Positions 1 through 8,650 of a stretch of 64,000 nucleotides of DNA are shown in pieces. This DNA is from Gordonia terrae (GTDB lineage Bacteria > Actinomycetota > Actinomycetes > Mycobacteriales > Mycobacteriaceae), in NCBI RefSeq assembly GCF_001698225.1, contig NZ_CP016594.1, positions 62,001-126,000 of the forward strand. The letters run 5' to 3'. Each line of letters starts with the position of its first letter. The stretch's first letter is position 1. The translations under genes were made by a program, and so were the position numbers. The notes beneath the pieces were generated by a model. The model ran no database searches. It was not told where the DNA came from and worked only from the letters and a program-made list of their open reading frames with translations.

Positions 1-24
1 CGGAACCACCGAGGGGAGCGTCGG

Positions 25-1251
25 ATGAAGCCGCTCGAGGACGTCCGCATCATCGCCATCGAGCAGTACGGCGCCGGCCCGTTCGGCAGCGTCCACCTCG
101 CCGACCTCGGGGCGGACGTGTTGAAGATCGAGGAGCCGCAGTCCGGCGGCGACGTCGGAAGGTATGTCCCCCCGTACAACTCGGGCGAGGATTCGCTGTT
201 CTTCGAGGCCTTCAATCGCAACAAGCGCAGTCTCTCACTGGATCTCGCGACCCCCGGCGGTCGCAAGGTGTTCGAGGACCTCGTCCGGACCAGCGACGCG
301 GTCTACTCCAATCTGCGCGGCGACGTCCCGGCGAAGATCAAGATCACCTACGACGACCTCAAACACCTCAACCCGGCGATCGTCTGCTGCAGCCTGACCG
401 GCTTCGGCATGACCGGTCCGCGCGCCAAACAGCCCGGCTACGACTACATCCTGCAGGGCCTGGCCGGCTGGATGGACCTCACCGGCGATCCGGACGGACC
501 ACCCACGAAATCCGGTCTGTCCCTTGTGGATTTCTCCGGCGGATTCGTCGCCGCCCTGAGCCTGATGGCCGGTCTGCACGCCGCGCGCCGCGACGGTGTC
601 GGCGGCGACTGCGACGTCTCGCTGTACGACACCGCGGTCTCCATGCTCACCTACCCGGCCGCATGGCATCTCAATGCCGGTTACCGTCCGGGTCGCACCA
701 AGAACTCGGCGCATCCGTCGCTGGTGCCGTTCCAGGCCTTCGAGGCCACCGACGGTTGGTTCGTCGTCGGCTGCGCCAAGGAGAAGTTCTGGGTGCGCCT
801 CGCCGAGGCCATCGGTCTGGCCGAGCTGCTCGACGATCCGCGGTTCACCGACTTCGCCGCCCGCGGACAGCACAAGGACGAGCTGCTGCCGATCCTGGAG
901 AAGCGATTCGCCGAGTCGACCGTCGACCACTGGGTGTCGCTGCTGACCGACGCCGGGGTTCCCACCGGGCCGATCAACGACGTCGAGCAGGCGCTCGCCG
1001 AGGAGCACACGCTCGCACGCGGTCTCATCGCCACCACCGAACACGAGGTGTGGGGTGAGGTCCGGCAGGTGACCTCGCCGGTGCGTTTCGGCACGGACAA
1101 GACGGAGTATCGTCGGGCACCGCATCGCAACGAGAACTTCGACGAGGTGATGGGTCTGCTGGGCTACAGCGCCGACGACGTCCGTGGTCTCGTCGACGGC
1201 GGCGCCTTCGGCGCGGTCGCCCAGGCTCCCTCCGGTCAGGCCCCGTCGTGA
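25..1251 (+). CDS. CaiB/BaiF family (class III) CoA-transferase
   Basis: Predicted cytosolic enzyme moving CoA between carboxylic acids. The 408-residue length is normal for class III CoA-transferases. The N-terminus carries the family pattern GPLEDVRII-like start, LADLGADVLKIE and NRNKRSLSLDL (about residues 25-75), and Asp169 in SLVDFSGG falls where the catalytic aspartate of formyl-CoA transferase lies. The ATG is preceded by GAGGGGAG. It is the first gene seen of a tight operon: its stop overlaps the GTG start of the MmgE/PrpD gene in a GTGA. With an acyl-CoA dehydrogenase and a CitE-like lyase following, it probably activates a branched or dicarboxylic acid as its CoA ester. The substrate cannot be read from sequence. 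Confidence 0.9.
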   Translation: MKPLEDVRIIAIEQYGAGPFGSVHLADLGADVLKIEEPQSGGDVGRYVPPYNSGEDSLFFEAFNRNKRSLSLDLATPGGRKVFEDLVRTSDAVYSNLRGDVPAKIKITYDDLKHLNPAIVCCSLTGFGMTGPRAKQPGYDYILQGLAGWMDLTGDPDGPPTKSGLSLVDFSGGFVAALSLMAGLHAARRDGVGGDCDVSLYDTAVSMLTYPAAWHLNAGYRPGRTKNSAHPSLVPFQAFEATDGWFVVGCAKEKFWVRLAEAIGLAELLDDPRFTDFAARGQHKDELLPILEKRFAESTVDHWVSLLTDAGVPTGPINDVEQALAEEHTLARGLIATTEHEVWGEVRQVTSPVRFGTDKTEYRRAPHRNENFDEVMGLLGYSADDVRGLVDGGAFGAVAQAPSGQAPS

Positions 1252-2633
1252 CCGCCCGCCGACTCGCGAGCTGGGCCGCCGGCCTGAGCATCGACGCCAT
1301 CCCCGAGACCACCCGCCGCGCCGCACTCCGACACCTGCTCGACGGCATCGGCAACGGGATCGGGGCCCGGCGCCTCGGCCAGGGCGGACCGGGGTTGACG
1401 GTGGCTCGCGCGCTCGGCGGTCCCGCCCAGGCCCACCCGCTCGGAGATGCCGAGGCGATCTCGGCCCCCGCGGCGGCGTTCGCCAACGGCGTGCTGATGC
1501 ATGCGCTCGACTTCGACGACACGCACGCCGGCGCGCTGGTGCACCCGACGACGGTCGTGGCCCCGGCGGTGCTGGCGGTCGCCGAGGAGGTCGACGCGAC
1601 CGGCGCCGACACCGTCGTCGCGCTGGTGGCCGGGCTCGAGGTCGCGTGCCGTCTCGGCGCGGCCGCGCCCCACGGGTTCCATGCGCGCGGACTGCACGCC
1701 ACCGCCGTCGTCGGTCCGCTCGCCGGTGCCGTCGCCTCCGGATTGCTGTACGGCGCCGGGACCGATGTGCTCACCAACGCGATCGGCATCGCCGCGTCGT
1801 CGTCGGGTGGGCTCCTCGAGTTCCTCGACACCGGCGCGAACACCAAGACCCTGCACCCCGGGAACGCCGGCTTCAGCGGTGTCCTGGCCGCGCGGCTCGC
1901 GGTGGCCGGGGCGAGCGGACCCGAGTCGGTGCTCGAAGGCCGCCGCGGTCTGTACCGTGCGCTCGCCGATCGTGACATCGATCCCGACATCATCGTGGCC
2001 GACCTCGGAACCCGCTGGGAGAGTGCCAGTATCGGCATCAAGCCGTATCCGAGCTGCCAGCTGATGCATGCCGCGCTCGACGCGGTCGGCGCGGCAGTGG
2101 TCACGGCCGGTGAGCAGGGGCGCGAGATTGTGCCGGGAGAGATCGCGAGCATCGCCGTCGACGTCCACCCCGACAGCGTCGAGATCGTCTGCGGCCCGGG
2201 CACCGGTACGCGCAGCCCGCGCAGCGTCTACGACGCCAAGTTCGACTTGCCGTGGAGCGTCGCCGCCCTCGTGCACGACGGTGCCGTGACCGTGGACACC
2301 TACGCTGTGGACTCGATCGGGCGCCCCGAGGTCGCGACCACCGCGGGACTCGTCGAGGTCACCACCGTGCCCGATGACCGCCCGGCCGCCGACGCCGCCG
2401 GCCGGGCGGTCATCACCTTCGCCGACGGCTCCCGGGTCGTCGGCGAGGTGCCCTGCAGCCGTGGCACTTCGGGCCGACCGATGGACGACGCCGCCGTGGC
2501 CGCGAAGTTCCGTGGGAACAGCGGTGGCGGAGATGCCTCCGATGACCTCGTCGACGCGGTGTTCGGTCTCTCGAACGCGTCGTCGGTCGTACCGATCACC
2601 ACCCTCGCGACGACCATCGTCGCCGCCGGCTGA
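1248..2633 (+). CDS. MmgE/PrpD family protein
   Basis: 461 residues, the usual length for the family that includes 2-methylcitrate dehydratase and cis-aconitate decarboxylase. The signature HALDFDDTHAGALVHPTTVV (about residues 84-103) and the later GIKPYPSCQLMHAALDA segment are clear. The GTG start overlaps the CoA-transferase stop by four bases, so the two are translationally coupled. The family acts on tricarboxylic or related acids. Here the neighbours suggest a role in preparing or dehydrating an acid that is then handled as a CoA ester. A specific assignment such as PrpD is not justified because prpB and prpC are absent. Confidence 0.88.
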   Translation: MTARRLASWAAGLSIDAIPETTRRAALRHLLDGIGNGIGARRLGQGGPGLTVARALGGPAQAHPLGDAEAISAPAAAFANGVLMHALDFDDTHAGALVHPTTVVAPAVLAVAEEVDATGADTVVALVAGLEVACRLGAAAPHGFHARGLHATAVVGPLAGAVASGLLYGAGTDVLTNAIGIAASSSGGLLEFLDTGANTKTLHPGNAGFSGVLAARLAVAGASGPESVLEGRRGLYRALADRDIDPDIIVADLGTRWESASIGIKPYPSCQLMHAALDAVGAAVVTAGEQGREIVPGEIASIAVDVHPDSVEIVCGPGTGTRSPRSVYDAKFDLPWSVAALVHDGAVTVDTYAVDSIGRPEVATTAGLVEVTTVPDDRPAADAAGRAVITFADGSRVVGEVPCSRGTSGRPMDDAAVAAKFRGNSGGGDASDDLVDAVFGLSNASSVVPITTLATTIVAAG

Positions 2634-2707
2634 CACGCACCACGCCCATCTCGCCGTGGGTTTGCCGCCGCGAACCCGTCCGGTCACGCCTGAGAGCAAG
2701 GATCACA

Positions 2708-3871
2708 ATGGATTTCAGCTTCAACTCCGAACAGCGCGACTTCCGCGCCGCCCTACGTCAGCTCGTCGACAAGGAGATCATCCCGGTCGCCAACGAGTGG
2801 GAGCGCACCGGCCGGTATCCCACCGAGATCGTCGACCGGCTGCGGGAGATGGGTCTGTTCGGGATCACCACGCCGGAGGAATTCGGCGGACTCGAACTCG
2901 ACATGGTGTCCTTCACCCTCGTCTACGAGGAGCTCGCACGCGGTTGGATGGGCATCGCCGGAATCCTCGGCAGTCACAATCTGTCCTGCTGGATGATCGC
3001 GCGCCACGGCACCGACGAACAGAAGGCACAGTGGCTCCCGCGCCTGGCAAGTGGTGAGTGCCGCACCGGAATCGGCCTCACCGAGCCCGGGGCCGGAACT
3101 GATCTGCAGGGCATCAAGACGACCGCCACCAAGGACGGCGACGACTACGTCATCCGTGGCACCAAGACGTGGATCACCAACGCGCGTCACGCGAATGTGC
3201 TTCCGGTACTGGTGAAGACCGACCCGTCGGCCACTCCGGCACACAAGGGCATGAGCATCCTGCTGGTGGACACCACCACGCCCGGCTTCGAGGTCCAGCG
3301 GGACATGGGCAAGCTCGGCTACAAGGGCACCGAGTCGTGCGAGATCTTCCTCGATGAGGTGCGCGTCCCGCAGTCGACGCTGCTCGGCGGCGTCGAGGGC
3401 CGGGGCATGCAGCAGGCGCTGTCGGGCCTCGAGATCGGTCGGTTGAACATCGCCGGCCGTAGCGTCGGCATCGCGCAGGCGTCGTACGACGCCGCGCTCA
3501 ACTACTCACGTGAGCGGACGGCATTCGGCAAGCCGATCTCGGACTTCCAGGCCATCCAGCTCAAGCTCGCCGACATCGCCACCCAGCTGCAGGCGGCGCG
3601 TCTGATGACGTACTGGGCAGCGGCCAAGGCGGATTCGGGTGCCCGCGTCGACGGCGAGGCCGGCATGGCGAAGTACTTCGCGTCGGAGACCGCGATCACC
3701 GCGAGCCTCGAGGCGATGCGCATCCACGGCGGATACGGCTACTCGACCGAGTTCAACGTCGAGCGCTACTACCGGGACGCGCCGCTGATGTCGATCGGTG
3801 AGGGCACCAACGACATCATGCGGACGGTCATCGCCAAGGCGCTCGTCAACGGCACCGTCACGGTCGGATGA
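2708..3871 (+). CDS. Acyl-CoA dehydrogenase
   Basis: FAD flavoenzyme expected to introduce an alpha,beta double bond into an acyl-CoA. The 387 residues show the standard layout: helical N-terminal domain, beta domain with GIGLTEPGAGTD and VIRGTKTWITNA (about residues 120-155), and a C-terminal helical domain with RTAFGKPISDFQAIQ. The segment IHGGYGYSTEFNVERYYRDA followed by GEGTNDI holds the likely catalytic glutamate. The ATG has an AGAGCAAGGATCACA leader with a modest Shine-Dalgarno. Its stop overlaps the next start as ATGA. Context suggests a short or branched acyl-CoA made by the upstream CoA-transferase. Confidence 0.93.
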   Translation: MDFSFNSEQRDFRAALRQLVDKEIIPVANEWERTGRYPTEIVDRLREMGLFGITTPEEFGGLELDMVSFTLVYEELARGWMGIAGILGSHNLSCWMIARHGTDEQKAQWLPRLASGECRTGIGLTEPGAGTDLQGIKTTATKDGDDYVIRGTKTWITNARHANVLPVLVKTDPSATPAHKGMSILLVDTTTPGFEVQRDMGKLGYKGTESCEIFLDEVRVPQSTLLGGVEGRGMQQALSGLEIGRLNIAGRSVGIAQASYDAALNYSRERTAFGKPISDFQAIQLKLADIATQLQAARLMTYWAAAKADSGARVDGEAGMAKYFASETAITASLEAMRIHGGYGYSTEFNVERYYRDAPLMSIGEGTNDIMRTVIAKALVNGTVTVG

Positions 3872-4707
3872 CGCCCGCGCTGATCTTCTTGTACGTCCCG
3901 GGAGACCGGCCCGAGCGCTTCGACAAGGCGGTCGGGTCGGGGACCGATGCCGTGGTCCTCGACCTGGAGGACGCGGTGCCGTTGTCGGGCAAGGACACCG
4001 CACGCATCGCCGTCGGCGCGTGGCTGGAGAACCGCGACCGGGACGGCGTCCCCGTCTGGGTGCGGGTCAACCCCGGAGCCGAACTCCTCGACGACCTCAC
4101 CATGGCGGTGCGGGCCGGCGCCGACGGCGTCTGGCTGCCCAAGGTCGACGACGCGGCGACGCTCGAGCGGGTGGACACCATGCTGGCCGAGCTCGAGGCC
4201 GAGTGGGGACGACCCCGCACACCGGTGTCGCCGCTGATCGAGACCGGGGCCGGACTCTGCAACGCGGCGTCGATCGCCGCCGGACCGCGGGTCGAGTTCG
4301 TCCAGATCGGCGAAGTCGATCTCGCCGCCGACCTCGGGGTCACCTCGGTGGTCGGCAACGAACTGCTGTGGGGACGCTCGCAGGTGGTCGCCGCGTCGGC
4401 GGCCGCGCGGATCGGTCCACCGCTCGGCGCGGCGTCGCCGGTCATCGACGACCCGGACGGCTTCGCCGACGAGACCCGGCGGCTGACCGCCCTCGGGTTC
4501 CTCGGGCGCGCCTGCATCCACCCGCGACAGATCGCCCCTGCCCGAGCAGGGATGGCGCCGACCGACGCCGAGGTCGCCTCCGCCCGCGACGTCCTGACCG
4601 CCTTCGACGCCGCGGGAGGCGCCGCGGCCACGGACAGTGCGGGCCGTCTGATCGACGAGGCGGTCGCGCGGATCGCCCGGCGAACTCTCGCCCGGCAGTC
4701 GACGTAG
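3868..4707 (+). CDS. HpcH/HpaI aldolase / citrate lyase beta-like (CitE family) lyase
   Basis: 279-residue CitE-type TIM-barrel lyase. FLYVPGDRPERFDKA at the N-terminus, LDLEDAVP (about residues 32-39), WVRVNP, and the metal-binding glutamate region SPLIETGAG are present, and the C-terminal GFLGRACIHPRQI is typical. Free-standing CitE-like proteins cleave or form beta-hydroxyacyl-CoA bonds, for example citramalyl-CoA or malyl-CoA lyases. It overlaps the dehydrogenase by four bases and ends the operon. With the upstream genes it could cleave a 3-hydroxyacyl-CoA to acetyl-CoA plus an oxo acid. The substrate is inference. Confidence 0.88.
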   Translation: MTPALIFLYVPGDRPERFDKAVGSGTDAVVLDLEDAVPLSGKDTARIAVGAWLENRDRDGVPVWVRVNPGAELLDDLTMAVRAGADGVWLPKVDDAATLERVDTMLAELEAEWGRPRTPVSPLIETGAGLCNAASIAAGPRVEFVQIGEVDLAADLGVTSVVGNELLWGRSQVVAASAAARIGPPLGAASPVIDDPDGFADETRRLTALGFLGRACIHPRQIAPARAGMAPTDAEVASARDVLTAFDAAGGAAATDSAGRLIDEAVARIARRTLARQST

Positions 4708-4795
4708 GATCGACAGCGCCGGGGCGGGGCGACCCACGGTTTCCTGCTCGGTGCCGGACCCTACCCCTCACGCGAACATCGAAACGGAGACGAAC

Positions 4796-4882
4796 ATGGT
4801 GGACAACATCCTGTGGCAGGCGATCCAGGACAACGAGCTGGCACTCGCCGTGCTGCAGTACGTGTTCTCGGGCGTCAAGTAG
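4796..4882 (+). CDS. Possible 28-residue small protein
   Basis: A short ORF begins with ATG six bases after the start of a good GGAGA Shine-Dalgarno and ends in TAG. It encodes 28 residues beginning MVDNILWQAIQDNELALAV and ending in YVFSGVK: an amphipathic, mostly helical-looking peptide with two acidic residues near Asn. It lies 88 bases after the CitE-like gene on the same strand, before an inverted repeat. I do not recognise a family. The ribosome-binding site and absence of overlapping genes make translation plausible, but so short an ORF may be chance. Confidence 0.4.
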   Translation: MVDNILWQAIQDNELALAVLQYVFSGVK

Positions 4883-4909
4883 GGGAATCCCGAAACAACC
4901 CGCAATCAC

Positions 4910-4952
4910 GTTGCGGCAGTTCGGTCCGAATTGCGGGCCGATCTGCCGCAAC
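4910..4952. repeat. 10-bp perfect inverted repeat
   Basis: The arms GTTGCGGCAG (4910-4919) and CTGCCGCAAC (4943-4952) are perfect reverse complements separated by 23 bases, which themselves contain the small palindrome TTCGGTCCGAA. It lies between the small ORF and the secreted protein gene. It could be a terminator for the upstream operon (no long T run follows) or an operator for the downstream gene. Confidence 0.5.
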
Positions 4953-5039
4953 AAACATTTTGGGACGTATTTCAGAAATCGATCCGGGGAATTCACCGGC
5001 TACTCGGGCCCTGTCTGAATTGTCCGCTAGTGTTTAGCG

Positions 5040-6611
5040 ATGCTCACAGGCACGCGCGGTAATCGATGGCTGATGCGTCTCTCGGTGACAGCACTTGTGC
5101 TGGCGGTGGCCGCAGGTTTGTCGGTCGTCGCCTCCGGCCCGTCGCAGGCGTCGCCCGTGGTGAACCCCAACGCCGGAAAGCTCGTCGCGCAGGCTGACTT
5201 CCAGGTCAAGCGGGACGGTTTCTCCTTTGAGAACTGGGGACCGAACGACGCTCAGCACACTCGCGGACTGAGCATCGACGGCATGCGTGCGGTCTTCGGT
5301 GATGAGGTCTGCGCCCGAATCGTGTTCGGAGTCTGTTCGCCGACGACGGTTGCCGAGCTCGTCCAGCAGGAATTCAACGAGTCGATGGCGGGCGGGCATT
5401 GCTTCGGAATGGCCGCGCTCGCCGCACTGTATGCCACCAAACGTCTGAACCCGTTCCCGCTGGCGATGCCGTGGCAGTCCGTCTACAGCATCGGCCCGTC
5501 GGCGCCGCTGGACGAACTCATCGCGCGGATGTTCATCACCCAGGGCTTCCCGCCCACCGACCTCGTCGAGTCAGAGGTCACCGTCACAGAGGCGCTTTCC
5601 CGACTGCGCTCGGCGTGGGCGCGCAACGACAACTACGTCTTGGCGATCTACACCGATGAGGAGCAGAGCGCCGGGCACGCCATCAACCCGATTGCCATCC
5701 GCGATCTGGGCCAGGGCAAGCGCGGCATCGTCGTCTACGACAACAACTTCCCCGGCGTGGAGAAGATGATCGTCGCCGACCCGGCTGCCAACAGCTGGTA
5801 CTACTCGACGGCCACCAACCCGTCCGAGCCGACACTGTTGTTCCAGGGGTCGCCGGCCAACAGGATGATGCTTGTTCCGCTGGCACCGATCCTGGCACGT
5901 CATCAGGATCCGGAGCTGCGTAACGACGAGACGGTCGTGATGGTGTCGGACAACAACGGCGGTGCGCGCGGTGTCGGCGACGTCGACTGGGACGTGCGGG
6001 TCACCGATCCCGCCGGTCGTGCGATCCCGGGTGTCGACAAGAAGATCCTGTTCAACAACGACAACTCCGCGACGTTCACGGTGCCCGCCAACCGCAAGTT
6101 CCGGATCGTCGTGGACGGGGTGGAAGCGGGTCGGACCGCGGACATCGACGCCACCGTGCTCAGCGCGGGCGGCGTGGTCGCGATGGGTGATCTCGAGGTG
6201 GCCGCGGGTGCGGTCGCGGTCATCGACGCCGATCCGGCCCGGCACGGGATGCGGGTGACCTCGTCGGCACCGTCGACCGCGGAGTTCGAAGTCGCGACCG
6301 AGAATTCGCTGCGATCACTGTCGACCGAGACCACGCAGTTGGCGATCGGCCCGGGCTCGGCGGTCTCGGTGGGGGCCACCTCTCCGTCGGGAGTGACCGT
6401 CCGATCCGAAGGACGGGCACAGCGGCTCCGACTGGAGGTCGAACGCAGCGACACCTTCACCGATCGCATCGCGGTCAGCCCGACGTCGATCTCGCTGCCC
6501 GCGGGCGCGACGGTCACGGTGCCGGTGAATCTGTGGCCCGGGTTCGGACCGCTGCCGGCGACCCTGCGTAGCGGCGCGTCGATCACGCCCGTACCCCTGA
6601 GCGTGCGGTGA
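5040..6611 (+). CDS. Secreted protein with papain-like Cys-His-Asp signature
   Basis: 523 residues with a Sec signal peptide: basic start, hydrophobic run SVTALVLAVAAGLSVVA, and a likely cleavage after PSQA (about residue 38). Cys121 in GGHCFGMAA, His213 in SAGHAINP and Asp234 in VVYDNNFPG are spaced and embedded like the catalytic residues of papain-fold or C39-like peptidases. After about residue 290 the protein is rich in short beta-like Thr/Val segments, suggesting an Ig-like or jelly-roll C-terminal part. There is no Shine-Dalgarno, but a TAGTGT -10-like hexamer at 5028-5033 would put transcription at or next to the ATG, so the mRNA may be leaderless. The stop overlaps the lipoprotein gene as GTGA. 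Function is not established. Confidence 0.75.
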   Translation: MLTGTRGNRWLMRLSVTALVLAVAAGLSVVASGPSQASPVVNPNAGKLVAQADFQVKRDGFSFENWGPNDAQHTRGLSIDGMRAVFGDEVCARIVFGVCSPTTVAELVQQEFNESMAGGHCFGMAALAALYATKRLNPFPLAMPWQSVYSIGPSAPLDELIARMFITQGFPPTDLVESEVTVTEALSRLRSAWARNDNYVLAIYTDEEQSAGHAINPIAIRDLGQGKRGIVVYDNNFPGVEKMIVADPAANSWYYSTATNPSEPTLLFQGSPANRMMLVPLAPILARHQDPELRNDETVVMVSDNNGGARGVGDVDWDVRVTDPAGRAIPGVDKKILFNNDNSATFTVPANRKFRIVVDGVEAGRTADIDATVLSAGGVVAMGDLEVAAGAVAVIDADPARHGMRVTSSAPSTAEFEVATENSLRSLSTETTQLAIGPGSAVSVGATSPSGVTVRSEGRAQRLRLEVERSDTFTDRIAVSPTSISLPAGATVTVPVNLWPGFGPLPATLRSGASITPVPLSVR

Positions 6612-7564
6612 CGGCCTCGTCGCGTCGCGTCCGCGTCGCACTGGGGGTCGTCGTCGCCGGCGTGCTGGGACTGTCCGCGTGCTCCACGGGAACCACGCTG
6701 CCCCCGACCCCCAGCAGCAGTGTTACAGCCGCCCCGGTCGAGCACCTCGACGAGGTGACCGTCCACCGGTTCGACTACCCGACGCCGGACGATGGTGACT
6801 CCGAACAGAATTGGGCCGAACTGTACCTGCCCGCGGGTGAGCAACGGGTCGATACGATCCCGCTCGTGGTCCTCATCCACGGCGGTGCCTGGCAGAGCGC
6901 CCTCGGCGCCGACGTCTTCGAGCCGCTGGCACGAGACCTCGCTGACCGGGGCATGGCCGTGTACAACATCGAATACCGCCGCGTCGGATCGGGCGGTGGT
7001 TGGCCGACGACGTTCCGGGACGTCGCGAGCGCCCTGGACCACGTCGTCGTGGTGGACCGGCAGTTCCCGCAGATCGACACCGACGACGAGCTGGTCGTCG
7101 GGCACAGTGCCGGAGCGCAACTCGCGGTCTGGGGCGGCACCCGGCACAAACTCGACGACGACGAGGTCGGTGCGCGGCCGCTGTTCCGCCCGACGCGGGT
7201 CGTCTCGCTCGCCGGTCCACTCGACATGACCTATGCGGCCACGCATGGCGACGACCGGATCGTGACCGCCCTCGGCGGCACCCCGGCGCAGGTCCCGCAG
7301 CGGTACACGATGGTCGATCCGATCCAGAACATCGATCCCGACACCCCCGTGGTCGCCGTTCACGGGACCGCCGATCGGATGGTCGCGCCGGCCAATTCGC
7401 AACGCTACGTCGCCGCCGTCGTGCGCGACGGCGGCGACGCCGAGGCCGTTCTCATCCGTGGCGGCAACCACGGGTCGGTGGTCACCTCGACTGCGCCCGA
7501 GTACCCGCGGATCCTCGACATCATCTCCGGAGCGTCGGCGGCGGATGTGCAGGACGTTGCCTGA
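6608..7564 (+). CDS. Alpha/beta-hydrolase lipoprotein
   Basis: 318 residues with a lipoprotein signal (VLGLSACSTGT, lipobox Cys near residue 25), so the mature protein should be anchored outside the cytoplasmic membrane. The hydrolase domain has the oxyanion loop LIHGGAWQS (HGG), the nucleophile elbow VVGHSAGAQ, an acid in the HGTADRMV region and a likely catalytic His in GGNHGSVV. This pattern belongs to the BD-FAE / hormone-sensitive-lipase-like esterases. The GTG start overlaps the stop of the secreted Cys-His-Asp protein, so the two exported proteins are coupled and probably act together at the cell envelope. Substrate unknown. Confidence 0.85.
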   Translation: MTASSRRVRVALGVVVAGVLGLSACSTGTTLPPTPSSSVTAAPVEHLDEVTVHRFDYPTPDDGDSEQNWAELYLPAGEQRVDTIPLVVLIHGGAWQSALGADVFEPLARDLADRGMAVYNIEYRRVGSGGGWPTTFRDVASALDHVVVVDRQFPQIDTDDELVVGHSAGAQLAVWGGTRHKLDDDEVGARPLFRPTRVVSLAGPLDMTYAATHGDDRIVTALGGTPAQVPQRYTMVDPIQNIDPDTPVVAVHGTADRMVAPANSQRYVAAVVRDGGDAEAVLIRGGNHGSVVTSTAPEYPRILDIISGASAADVQDVA

Positions 7565-7605
7565 GCTGGCCGTCGGCACCGGAACAAAGGTGCCTCCGGG
7601 CCGGC

Positions 7606-8649
7606 TCAGAGGGTCACGAGACTCGCTGCGGGCGTGTACTTCTCCCGCTTGATCCGCCGGGGCGGCATGCGTCGTCGCTTGAGGGCCCGGACCCCCGCCT
7701 CGACCATCGCGGGCGGGCCGCAGAGGTATGCCGAGTGATTGCGGCAGGAGTCGAAGTCGGCCATCATCGCGTCACCGACGTAACCGGTCCGGCCGCTCCA
7801 CTCTTCGCGGCTGAGGCAGGGCGTGTACCGGACATTCGGGTGCCCGGTCTCGAGTGCGCGCCAGAAGTCGACGTCGTACAGCTCGGCCTCGGTGCGGACG
7901 CCGTGGTAGACGTGGATCTCGCGATCGGGGTCGGCGTCGAGTGCTGCTCTCGCGATCGACTTCAGCGGCGCGAGACCGGTTCCCCCGGCGAGCAGTATGA
8001 GCCCGACGTCGGGTTCGCCCGGCTGATGGCAGAAGTCGCCCCACGGTCCCGTCATGGACACCGCCGCCCCGACCGTGAGGGAATCGAAGATCCACCGATC
8101 GGTGGCGAGACCGTCTGGCTGCCTTCGGACGTGGAACTCGAGAGTGGCGGATTCGCTGGGCGGGTTGGCCATCGAGTACGGCCGGGTCTGGCCGGTGCCC
8201 GGGATCGACAACTCGACGTATTGGCCGGCCGTGAACTCGAACGGTTCGTCGAGTGACACCGTGATGGACACGGTGTCATCGGCCACCGCGGTGATCGAAC
8301 CGACCGTTCCGGCGACATCGCGCAACAGGTGATGGCGCTCGCCGCACTCGGCGGCGGGCGGTTCGACGGCGATGTCGGTGATGGGTGTCGACTGACACGA
8401 CAGCACGTATCCCTGCTGCTGCTCGGCGTCGGACAGGACACTGTCGGGGGTTGGCGGGGCGGTCACCATGCCGTCGATCACCCGCACCTTGCAGGTGCCG
8501 CAGGTGCCCTGGTTGCAGGAGTTGGGAATCCACACCCCCTGGCGCAACAGGGCATCGAGAACTCGCTGTCCGTCACCGCAGGTCACCGAGGTGTTGCCGG
8601 CGTCGATTCGGAAGGTCGTCGGGCCGGGCCGGGTCGTCGGGTCGGACAC
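7606..8649 (-). CDS. gcoB: GcoB-like P450 reductase (2Fe-2S, FAD, NADH domains)
   Basis: 347-residue single-chain electron-transfer partner of the adjacent P450. An N-terminal plant-type 2Fe-2S domain shows CNQGTCGTCK plus a later Cys in VLSCQ (about residues 44-84). A ferredoxin-reductase FAD domain follows with RPYSMANPP, then an NAD domain with LLAGGTGLAPL and LCGPPAMVEAG. The C-terminal RRRMPPRRIKREKYTPAAS matches my memory of GcoB from Amycolatopsis. The GTG start lies one base after the P450 stop. It passes electrons from NADH through FAD and 2Fe-2S to the haem of GcoA. Confidence 0.9.
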   Translation of the reverse strand: MSDPTTRPGPTTFRIDAGNTSVTCGDGQRVLDALLRQGVWIPNSCNQGTCGTCKVRVIDGMVTAPPTPDSVLSDAEQQQGYVLSCQSTPITDIAVEPPAAECGERHHLLRDVAGTVGSITAVADDTVSITVSLDEPFEFTAGQYVELSIPGTGQTRPYSMANPPSESATLEFHVRRQPDGLATDRWIFDSLTVGAAVSMTGPWGDFCHQPGEPDVGLILLAGGTGLAPLKSIARAALDADPDREIHVYHGVRTEAELYDVDFWRALETGHPNVRYTPCLSREEWSGRTGYVGDAMMADFDSCRNHSAYLCGPPAMVEAGVRALKRRRMPPRRIKREKYTPAASLVTL

Positions 8650-8650
8650 G

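Noticed and set aside
235..1326. Long minus-strand open frame opposite the CoA-transferase
   Set aside because: Composition is Arg/Gly/Val-rich without motifs and it mirrors a clear gene; typical shadow frame of GC-rich DNA. The same holds for long frames such as 1236-2699 (-), 5903-7579 (-) and 7000-8256 (+).
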